64,000 bases of DNA from Ureaplasma sp. Hg1 (GTDB lineage: Bacteria > Bacillota_I > Bacilli_A > Mycoplasmatales > Mycoplasmoidaceae), in the NCBI GenBank assembly GCA_021378535.1, contig JAACJV010000003.1, positions 29,765 through 93,764 on the forward strand, written 5' to 3'. Below, piece by piece: positions 1 through 7,414 of this stretch; the first letter of the stretch is position 1, and each line of letters opens with the position of its first letter. A model generated the notes under the pieces. That model made no database searches. It was given only the letters and a program-made list of their open reading frames with translations, and was not told the origin of the DNA. The translations under genes and the position numbers were made by a program.

Positions 1-1215
1 CATATATTAGAACAAGACGGATCATCAGATGGAAGATATAATTATGAACTACATAGTAATAGTAGAAGGATTAATTCGACTAATTCAAAACTTAACATTG
101 ATTTAAATAATGATTTAGACGGTAATTATAAATTCGAAGACGTAACATCTACAATTAAAGGGTTTAGTTATGCTGATGTTGATAAATCTAAAATGTTATT
201 ATTTGATAGTAATAATATGGTTAGTCAATATGATTTAAATACTAATAAATATTCATTAGTTAAAGGAATTGCACCAGTTGATAAAACATCTACTTATTAT
301 AAAAATTTAATAAAACAATCTCCAAGTCAAATAACTAAAACTAACATTAGTCAATTGCTAGATATCAAGGGCTTAACGATTGATTCAAGTAACACTAAAA
401 TCACAGCTAACGACAAGTTAGGGACACTTGACGTTAGCTTAGTAGCCCATGATAAAAACAATAACGAGTTTACTTATAATGAAACAGTTAAAGGTTTTTC
501 CACTTATGAAACAAATCCGAGCTGGCAAGTGAATTGAGCGGACGATAGTAAAGTTAACAAAAATCAATATGCCATTAAGGGCGGTGTAAGTGATACTGAT
601 ATTTTAAAGTGATGTAAAATTGGTGATTTAATTAAACCCTTTGAAATTGGCGAGCCATTAATTAAAAGGAACCAATTTGATGGATCTATTAAAATTACAA
701 CTGAATTTAAGAATTTACCAGCTGATTTTGATAGTTCAGAAATAGTGACTACTCATACATATACTGGTTTTAAAACTGGTGTTTTACCGCCATCTGGTTT
801 ATCGCATCAAGACATTATAATTGCTATCGCAGTTAGCTGTTCTATTGCTGCAATATTTCTTATTGGTTTAACTGCTCTTTTTATTTATAAACAAAAAGAA
901 AATTCTAAATACAAAAATAGAAAAGCAAATAGCACTAATCAAAATACTAATAGACATTCAAGAAAACGTACTAGACATCAAATTCAAACGGGAAGTGCAA
1001 GAAAAAACAAATTGGTTGGCACAAATAACAATTCCGAAGTTATTCAATCACCACGACCGTCTAATAAGCGACCAACAAACAATGGAACGTCTAATAAGCG
1101 ACCAACAAACAATAGAGCATCTAGTAATCGACCAACAAGAAATAAAGCATCTAATAATCGACCAACAAGAAATAAAGCATCTAATAAATCTAAATCGGCA
1201 CGAAAACATAGATAG
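1..1215 (+). CDS. Surface protein, C-terminal part, with membrane anchor and repeat-rich basic tail (5' end outside window)
   Basis: The frame is open from the first base; two in-frame TGA codons near 535 and 610 are tryptophan, so ORF-track pieces 193-537 and 745-1215 are one gene of at least 404 residues. The outer part has blocks of about 100 residues, each ending in a motif like TxKGF, TVKGF or TYTGF. One hydrophobic segment follows (about residues 269-292, IIIAIAVSC...), then a strongly basic tail with ten-residue repeats of the type SNKRPTNNxA. The block endings match those in the 770-aa protein at 18973-21285, so the two are probably paralogues. By analogy with that protein it should have an N-terminal signal peptide and face outward, with the basic tail inside. 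The family is not one I can name; adhesin or antigen is only a guess. Confidence 0.75.
1060..1200. repeat. Four and a half 30-bp tandem repeats in the surface protein tail
   Basis: Four 30-bp units start at 1060, 1090, 1120 and 1150 and a partial unit follows at 1180. Each encodes ten residues (S-N-x-R-P-T-x-N-x-A). The unit is a multiple of three, so copy-number change would alter tail length without shifting the frame. The repeat also keeps other frames open, which produces the false ORFs 995-1231 (+) and 1044-1229 (-). Confidence 0.9.
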
Positions 1216-1230
1216 TCAAATAATTCCATA

Positions 1231-1283
1231 AAATCACAAAGTTAAAAATAACGTTCAAAAACTTATTTTTAACTTTGTGATTT
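1231..1283. terminator. Long perfect hairpin after the surface protein gene
   Basis: Two 20-base arms (aaatcacaaagttaaaaata and its exact complement) flank a 13-base spacer just after the stop codon. It lacks a strong T tract on the plus strand, so it may act as terminator or as an mRNA-protecting hairpin. Confidence 0.7.
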
Positions 1284-1388
1284 ACAAGAATAATATCAGG
1301 AAGATAGAAGTTTCTAATCAAATTCCTAAAGAGCACCTTACAATAATAATTTAATTTCAATTATTTTAATTTTTAAATTTAAATAATG

Positions 1389-1394
1389 TATAAT
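1389..1394 (+). promoter_or_regulatory. -10 box TATAAT ahead of tRNA-His
   Basis: A perfect TATAAT lies 20 bases before the tRNA-His 5' end in AT-rich DNA. No clear -35 box is visible. Confidence 0.55.
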
Positions 1395-1413
1395 ATTAAC
1401 GACTAGAAATAAT

Positions 1414-1491
1414 GGCGGTTATGGTGAAGTCGGTTAACACACCTGACTGTGACTCAGGCACGCGCGGGTTCAAATCCCGTTAATCGCCCCA
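1414..1491 (+). tRNA. tRNA-His (GTG)
   Basis: The cloverleaf folds with a seven-pair acceptor stem (GCGGTTA with TAATCGC) and an anticodon loop CTGTGAC, giving anticodon GTG. The extra 5' G at 1414 opposite C73 is the hallmark of tRNA-His. The CCA end is encoded. Confidence 0.95.
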
Positions 1492-1501
1492 TATTATAAA
1501 C

Positions 1502-1526
1502 AAAAGCACTTAGGTGCTTTTTTTAT
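1502..1526 (+). terminator. Rho-independent terminator after tRNA-His
   Basis: The stem AAAGCAC/GTGCTTT with a short loop is followed by a T run. It separates the tRNA from the thiamine riboswitch operon. Confidence 0.8.
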
Positions 1527-1562
1527 TTATATTTTTATTTATATGCTAAAATATTATTGTCA

Positions 1563-1647
1563 TTATAGCAGAGGTACTATTCATTAATAATAGGTGAGAA
1601 ACACTCTTATGACTTGATCTAGTTAATACTAGCGGAAGCAGCTATAA
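1563..1647 (+). promoter_or_regulatory. TPP (thiamine pyrophosphate) riboswitch aptamer
   Basis: The segment carries the core of the THI-box: TGAGA at about 1594-1598, then CTTGATCTAGTTAATACTAGCG at about 1613-1634, which corresponds to the consensus CTGATCTGG-TAATACCAGCG. Helix P1 is formed by TTATAGC (1563-1569) and GCTATAA (1641-1647). It lies directly upstream of a ThiT-like transporter and a kinase, so ligand and targets agree. The call is by eye from conserved bases; a covariance-model search would settle it. Confidence 0.88.
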
Positions 1648-1676
1648 ATATTTATTTGTATAATATTTAACGTTGT

Positions 1677-1695
1677 CTTCCTTTTTATAAGGAGG
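1677..1695 (+). promoter_or_regulatory. Shine-Dalgarno sequestering hairpin downstream of the riboswitch
   Basis: CTTCCTT (1677-1683) can pair with the ribosome binding site AAGGAGG (1689-1695), seven pairs with one G-T wobble. The same CTTCC is complementary to GGAAG at 1634-1638 at the 3' edge of the aptamer. When TPP holds the aptamer closed, CTTCC would be free to mask the ribosome binding site, so translation would stop. The pairing is seen; the switch is inferred. Confidence 0.6.
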
Positions 1696-1703
1696 ATTTT
1701 TAA

Positions 1704-2732
1704 TTGCAACAAATTAAAAAAATTAAGCGAAGTTCAAATTATTTAGTCTGAAGTTGAATCATTATTATCTGTGGTTTAATCATCGGTCTAGCCGGAACGT
1801 TCGCTTTATATGCACCGATTGATAATATCGAAATAAGTGTTGTTGCACTTATTGGGTGAATTTTATTAAGCATAGGAGCATCGTTAGAATTAATATCTAG
1901 TGTATATTTACTTTTAGATAAAAATATTTCAACACCAGTTGAGGCAAACTTGATAAAAAATACGGCACTATGAGGGTTAACATTATTACCAATCGCTTTT
2001 ATTAAAGCAGTGAAATTATCTAGTCAAAGTAAAGTGGCACTTACTGAAGCACAAGAGTTAAATCATGTTGATACTAATAAGTGAGAACAGTTTTTAATTA
2101 GCATTGGGTTTAAAGACTTAACAACAAGGGAACAAATTCTTGATTTAACATTAGCTGGAATGTTATTAGCTTTTTGTATTTTAGCAAAATATATCGCTTC
2201 ATTCACACCAATGATTGGTGTCGAACATATTGAATTGCATTATTTAGTTTTCATTTTATCATTATTGCTAATTCGTTCAATGCGTTATAAATTAATGTTC
2301 TTTGTAATCACGCCTTTTATTTTAACAATGTTTGGGCAAATTGCACTAAACCCGATAGATTATTTTTTAGAATATATTTTAGTAATGTGAGTTTTTTTAC
2401 CTTTACTATGATTTGATTTAATTGTTGAAAAAATTGCAAAGCAATTTAATGTGACTGAAAAACAAAAAAAATATTGAATGATTCGTTTCAGTTGATTTAC
2501 AATTAACTTTGTAATTTTGATGACAATTCGATTAATGATTCACGTTGGTGCTGGAATGTTATATTGAGCTCCCGACCAACACAGTCAATATGATAAGTTT
2601 ATATATTCAATTATTTTAAATGCAACCGGAATTGGAGTTACGACTGCTATTATTTTACCTTTAGGATTAACTTTATTTTATCCGATGTTAAAAATGCGTG
2701 ATGCTTCATGAGAACAATTTTACTACCAATAA
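1704..2732 (+). CDS. ThiT-like thiamine ECF transporter substrate-binding protein with N-terminal extension
   Basis: This is a 342-residue membrane protein that starts with TTG eight bases after AAGGAGG; several TGA codons are tryptophan, and the ORF track shows only the piece 2160-2390. The C-terminal half (from about residue 150) resembles the ThiT/YuaJ S component: several membrane helices, then a histidine-rich stretch with ...GMLYW... followed by YSIILNATG near the end. ThiT binds thiamine outside and works with the shared EcfA/A'/T module, which is not in this window. The first 140 or so residues, with about three extra hydrophobic segments and a polar loop, have no counterpart in ordinary ThiT (about 190 residues). 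The TPP riboswitch upstream supports a thiamine role; another vitamin S component is possible. Confidence 0.68.
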
Positions 2733-2735
2733 ATT

Positions 2736-3569
2736 ATGGAAATAAAACAAATTAAAAATAATTTTGTTGAATATAGTGAATATTCAATAGAAGATATTAA
2801 AACAGTTAAAGCGATTAATAATAATCTTAGTAATGAAGTTTTTTATATTGAGCTTAATAATTGCAAGAAATTCTTAATCCGCTATGGTCATCATAATGAA
2901 ACAGTCGATCGTTTCAACGAAATGCGGGTTTTAGCATTATTACAAAAACCGATAATTTATCAAAACCCACAAAATGGAATGATGATTCGTGAATGGTTTG
3001 AAGGAACTCCACTAACGTTAGATTTAGTAGATGATACAATTATCAAAACATTAATTCAACAACTTAAAAAAATACATGAAGTTGATTGTTCGAACATTAA
3101 AACATTCAATGCCAATCAAATTATAAATGATAATAATTTTGCTATTTTAATTAAACACAATAAATCATTTATTAACATAGAACATTTTCAACTGTATAAA
3201 GAATTGATAATGTTACATCAAAATGATCCACAAGTATTAACACACAACGATTTAAATTTAAATAATATTATTATTAATAATCACCAAATCAACATTATAG
3301 ACTTTGAGTGGGCACTCTGTAATAATCCTTATTGAGACCTAGCTTCATTGTATTTAAATTTAGAACTTGATAACCATCCAAAATGAAGGGATGCCTTAAA
3401 TAATAGTTATGGTTGTATAAATTTTAAAACTTTATATCATTATTGTTTTATTGTAAGCTTAATGGATCTATATTGATGTCTCTTATATTTGAATCAAACT
3501 AAACATCACGACTCCCTAATTTTAAAATATCAACGTGTTGTTTTTTGGTTTAATCAAAACAAAAAATAA
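2736..3569 (+). CDS. Thiamine/choline-kinase-like phosphotransferase (APH fold)
   Basis: This 277-residue protein begins three bases after the transporter stop, so the two share a transcript. It shows the kinase-like catalytic loop HNDLNLNN near residue 170 and the metal-binding IDFEWA about 20 residues later, as in choline kinases, LicA and ThiK. One TGA (near 3334) and others further on are tryptophan, so the track ORF is truncated. Behind a TPP riboswitch and a ThiT-like carrier, the likely reaction is phosphorylation of imported thiamine to thiamine monophosphate by ATP; choline kinase is the alternative. No signal or membrane segment is seen, so it should be cytosolic. A second phosphorylation to TPP would need another enzyme not visible here. 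Confidence 0.7.
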
Positions 3570-3574
3570 TTATA

Positions 3575-3609
3575 TTAACGATATTTAATTAATCGTTGAT
3601 TTTTTTTAG
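3575..3609 (+). terminator. Terminator of the thiamine operon
   Basis: TTAACGAT and ATCGTTGA form a stem around an AT-rich loop and are followed by eight T. It ends the riboswitch-transporter-kinase unit. Confidence 0.75.
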
Positions 3610-3708
3610 ATTAAATATTGTATAGATATCATTTAATTAATAATAAAAATATGCTTATTATTAAGTCATTAATAATAATTAAGCACTTTTTCTTATATAA
3701 TTATAAGT

Positions 3709-4320
3709 ATGAAAAACAATAATAAATTTATAAAAGAAAACGCCCCAATTATTATTGGTAAAAAGGCAATGATACATGCTTATAAAATGAATGGATGATT
3801 ATATCGGATATGAGAATATCCGCTAATTGTTGAAACAAATCCCGAATTTACTGTCATGGCAAGCCAAGGTTCTAGAGTTCTAACATCTGAAGAAAATTCA
3901 ATTCGAAGTTTCCAAAGTAGCGTTGTTAAACCGACGTTTTGATTTCTTTTTCCTGACGAATGATTTAATGTAATTTCAACTGAGGAAAAGGATGGAATGC
4001 GTTTGTATATTAATTTATCATCACCGTTCATTTATGAGGAACAAGCTTTTAAATATTTTGATTTTGATTTAGATTTTAAGATATTAACCTCAGGTAAATG
4101 ACGTGAAGTTGATATGAAAGAATTTGAAACTAATCAAATAAAATACAACTATGGTAGTAAATTAATTGATATTATTAAAGAAGTAGAGGCAAAAGTTATT
4201 AAGCTTATTAATGATGGCTATTTTGAAAGATTAACAAGCAAATTAAAAATTGAAGAATATAAGCAAAAAGTTTTGCAAATTAATTCGTCTCGGAAGGAGT
4301 CATATAGTGGCAGAAACTAA
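3709..4320 (+). CDS. DUF402 family nucleoside tri-/diphosphatase (Ntdp-like)
   Basis: The frame gives 203 residues when TGA codons are tryptophan; the track shows only the tail (4114-4320). The middle has the DUF402 pattern: an early tryptophan-rich strand, then FLFPDEWFNVIS, a YINLSSPF strand and the acidic KYFDFDLDFKI motif near residue 120, followed by a helical tail. Characterised Firmicute members hydrolyse nucleoside tri- and diphosphates with a divalent metal held by these acidic residues. The protein lacks membrane segments. Its 3' end overlaps the likely GTG start of the next gene by 14 bases, so the two are probably co-translated. Confidence 0.72.
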
Positions 4321-5569
4321 ATCCTTAAATATGGCACAGTCAAAATTAAAAACTAATTTTAATAAAAATCAAACTAACGACTTAAATAATCAAAATACTA
4401 GTAAGCTAACAAAGAAGCCAACTAATAAATATAATAGTACTAAAAAGTTAAATCAATCTGGACAAAATAACTTAAGTAAAAATAAAACTAGTAATTTAAC
4501 TAAGGATATAACCAACGAGGTTAGTAACTTAAATAATACAAATCCTAATGATAAGCCAAAGATTAAATCAAAAAATAAAACGCACAACCAAAGAAGTGTT
4601 GAGATTAATCCAAATAAAATTTTAAAAGATGCTCGAGAACGTGCCAAGCAAAAACCTAAAAATAAAGTAGTTGCTAACCCTAATAAAAACAAGGCTCCTA
4701 AATATGATCGAAACGGTCGAAAATATGTTGACACATCATTTGTTAAACGTGATATTTTAGGGGATGTTGATCCAAATAAAATACCTAAATCACATGTAAT
4801 CGATACTTCAAAAAAAATTCCTGAAGTATCTGAAATGTCAAAGTTTTATGAATTATTAATTGAAAAAATTACTGCTTTATATAAAGCAAATAAAAAGGCA
4901 TCAGCTTTAGAGATAATTCGTGAAGAATTAAATCAACCATACATGCCGCTTGAATATTTAGAATTATTCGAACAATTAGCTTTAAAAATTGAAGGCGAAA
5001 CCAAGCAAGAAAAATATATTAAACGCTATAATAATATGTCTAAATTAGAACTTTTAGATAAATTTTATTCACCCGGAAAGCATACATGCGATGTTTTCTT
5101 ATTTCAATATTTTTTAAATAAGTATCGTGGTGATTTAAAATTAGCAGATATGCTTTACATTCAAGACGTCTTTTTAGATAAGGAAATGCGTAACGAAGAT
5201 AAACTATTTCTTATTGAGCATTTGAACCAATTTAAAATTTCATATGAATTCAAATTCTATAATTCATATACTGGCGAGTCATCTTCAATTAACCCTAGAA
5301 ACCATTTATTACCTGATAAGATACCGCTTTTTACAGAGGCCCTAATTTTAATAAATAGAAAGTGTTTTAACGATCCTTCTTTACAAAGTTTAATTGTTGA
5401 TTTAATGTACATTATGTATAGTTATTTTTATCCAGAACCACCTGATTTTACAGTTGATAATTTTACTTTTACGTTAATAGATTATGCTAAAGCCTTACTA
5501 ACTGGAAGTGGTTACCGCGATAATGAAATAACATTAATATTGCAAAAAGCACTTAAGGGGATTCAATAA
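4307..5569 (+). CDS. Asn/Lys-rich protein with a structured C-terminal domain, unknown function
   Basis: The track starts this frame at 4250 (439 residues), but GTG at 4307 follows a good ribosome binding site (GGAAGGAG) and is the more likely start, giving 420 residues. The first 150 or so residues are low-complexity and rich in N, K, T and Q. From about residue 165 the composition becomes normal and helical, with many E, L, Y and F, and runs to the end. I do not recognise the domain with certainty; the helical C-terminal part recalls mollicute-only DUF families such as DUF3196, but that is weak. There is no signal peptide or membrane segment. The gene overlaps the DUF402 gene by 14 bases and the next small gene by the A of TAATG. 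Confidence 0.75.
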   Translation: MAETKSLNMAQSKLKTNFNKNQTNDLNNQNTSKLTKKPTNKYNSTKKLNQSGQNNLSKNKTSNLTKDITNEVSNLNNTNPNDKPKIKSKNKTHNQRSVEINPNKILKDARERAKQKPKNKVVANPNKNKAPKYDRNGRKYVDTSFVKRDILGDVDPNKIPKSHVIDTSKKIPEVSEMSKFYELLIEKITALYKANKKASALEIIREELNQPYMPLEYLELFEQLALKIEGETKQEKYIKRYNNMSKLELLDKFYSPGKHTCDVFLFQYFLNKYRGDLKLADMLYIQDVFLDKEMRNEDKLFLIEHLNQFKISYEFKFYNSYTGESSSINPRNHLLPDKIPLFTEALILINRKCFNDPSLQSLIVDLMYIMYSYFYPEPPDFTVDNFTFTLIDYAKALLTGSGYRDNEITLILQKALKGIQ

Positions 5570-5718
5570 TGATTAAATCAGAAAAGCAAAAAATCCATGA
5601 CAAAGATGCTAAACATCAATTAAATACAAATAAAGTAATTAAATGAATAATGATTATTGCTCTAGCAATCATCATCATTTGTTCTGTTTTAGGAATTAGT
5701 CTTACGGTTATTTTATAA
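5569..5718 (+). CDS. Small single-pass membrane protein (49 aa)
   Basis: A short frame starts in a TAATG overlap with the preceding stop codon, which argues for translational coupling. It encodes a charged N-terminal half (about 25 residues) and one hydrophobic helix (WIMIIALAIIIICSVLGISL) to the end; one TGA is tryptophan. It is too short for the ORF track. The function is unknown. Confidence 0.65.
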
Positions 5719-5783
5719 TTTAATAAAAATTTATTGCTAGTAATATAATAGTTCCAACAACATATAAAATCATATAAAATATA

Positions 5784-5838
5784 AAAATCAACAACTTAAT
5801 AGTTAGTTTTAACTAGAAGTTGAAAGGTGGTTTTTATA
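5784..5838 (+). terminator. Terminator after the DUF402 operon
   Basis: Nested arms CAACTT/AAGTTG and TAGTT/AACTA form a hairpin followed by a T-rich stretch. The rest of the 235-base gap before tig is AT-rich DNA with promoter-like sequence near 5910-5920 and no gene that I can support. Confidence 0.65.
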
Positions 5839-5953
5839 TTTTCTTTTAGATTCCTATAGAAGACTAATTAAAATTTTTAATAATTTCTATAAATTAATGT
5901 TAAAATGTATAAAGTTTAACTAAATTTAGATATTTAAAAAAAGGAAAAATAAT

Positions 5954-7255
5954 ATGGAAATTAAAAATATTGAACAACTTGAAACTAGCGTTAATGTAGC
6001 TGTTTTAGTTGATGGTCAAGATTGAACCAAATGTAAGGATAAAGCATTGAATCAATTAGCTAAAAACATTACTGTGCAAGGCTTCCGTAAAGGTAAAGTA
6101 CCAGTTGAAGTTGCAAAGAAAAATGTTAATGCAATGGATGTTATCGTTAAAGCATCACAAGCTGCGATTCCAGGTGCATTTGATTTTTTAGAAGCAAGTT
6201 CTAAAATTAAGAATTTAAATGTTGATGTTATTGAACAACCATCAGTTGATTTTAAAGATGTACAAGAAGATAGTATTACTGTTCTTTTTATTTATGACTT
6301 ATATCCTAAAACAACCATTACTGATTATAAAAACGTGAAGTTAAAATATGAAGCAATTAAAGTTTTGAAAGAAGAAATTGATGCAGAGCTTGAAAAATTT
6401 CTTAAACGAGATACAATGATGGTTCCTAAAAAAACAGGCGCTATTGCTAAAGGTGATGTAGCAATCTTTGATTTTGTTGGTTACCGTGATGGTAAAATGT
6501 TCGAAGGCGGAAAAGCTGAAGCATATGAATTAGAAATTGGTTCTAACCAATTTATTCCAGGTTTTGAAGAAAAGATGATTGGTCTTAAAAAAGACGAAGA
6601 AGCAGATCTTAATTTAACTTTTCCAAAGGAATATCAAGCAAAAGAGCTAGCTGGTAAAGAAGTGGTTTTCCATGTTACTATCAAAGATATTAAAGAAGTT
6701 AAAAAACCTAAGATTGATGCAGCATTTATCAAAACTTTAAAATTAGATAATGTAAAAAACGAAGAAGAATTACGTGAACATTTTAAAAAACAACTTCATG
6801 ACATGAAACTTCAAAAACAAAAAGAAGAACAATGAGGTCAAATTGTTAATGAATTAGTGAAGCGTGTTAAGTTATCACATTTACCAGCATCTATGTTAGC
6901 TTCAGAAAGCGACCGAATCCGTAATGACAACAAACGTCAAATAGAACAAATGGGAATCAAATACGATGACTATATTAAAATGTTAGGCGGCGATACTGCT
7001 AAAATTGATAAAGAAATTAAGACTCAAGCAGAAAAGAATATCAAGACTATATTGTTAATGGAAAAAATTGCTGAACAAGAAAAAATCACAGTTGATAAAA
7101 AAGAATACGAAGAACATTATAAAAAACTTTCAAAAGTTTATAATGTTTCAGTAGACGAAATAAAGGAAAAACTTTCAGACGAACAAATTAAAGAAATCTT
7201 AATAAATGAAAAAACTTTAGAAAAATTAGTTGAATGAAATAAAAAAAATAAATAA
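5954..7255 (+). CDS. tig: Trigger factor (ribosome-associated chaperone, peptidyl-prolyl isomerase)
   Basis: The gene begins at 5954 after AAGGAAAA and gives 433 residues, the normal family length; the track splits it at two tryptophan TGA codons. The N-terminal ribosome-binding domain has the signature GFRKGKVP near residue 40, which docks on ribosomal protein L23. A FKBP-type isomerase domain sits at about residues 160-245 (FDFVGYRDGKMFEGG, IPGFEEKMIGL), followed by the helical C-terminal arms. It binds nascent chains at the exit tunnel. It has its own terminator, and the next gene is the Lon protease under heat-shock control, so two protein-quality genes stand side by side. Confidence 0.96.
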
Positions 7256-7261
7256 TCATTT

Positions 7262-7297
7262 TAATCTAATACTTTTGCGAGTATTAGATTTTTTATA
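7262..7297 (+). terminator. Terminator of tig
   Basis: AATCTAATACT and AGTATTAGATT form a strong stem with a short loop, followed by TTTTT. Confidence 0.85.
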
Positions 7298-7323
7298 TAT
7301 TTATTAAATTGAATTAAAATTAA

Positions 7324-7350
7324 TTAGCACTTTATAAAAAAGAGTGCTAA
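7324..7350 (+). promoter_or_regulatory. CIRCE operator (HrcA binding site) upstream of lon
   Basis: TTAGCACTT-N9-GAGTGCTAA matches the CIRCE consensus TTAGCACTC-N9-GAGTGCTAA with one mismatch in the left arm. A TATGAT -10 box follows at 7364-7369, so HrcA bound here would cover the promoter and repress lon until heat stress. Confidence 0.93.
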
Positions 7351-7414
7351 TATAAGACAATTATATGATATTATTAATAATACAATGTAAGAATAAACAC
7401 AGGAGGCATAAGAG

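Noticed and set aside
995-1231. ORFs 995-1231 (+) and 1044-1229 (-)
   Set aside because: They are other frames of the 30-bp repeats, whose unit is a multiple of three and keeps several frames open.
4453-4734. Hydrophobic minus-strand ORF of 93 aa
   Set aside because: It is the antisense of the Asn/Lys-rich region; N and K codons read backward as L, F and V and imitate a membrane protein.
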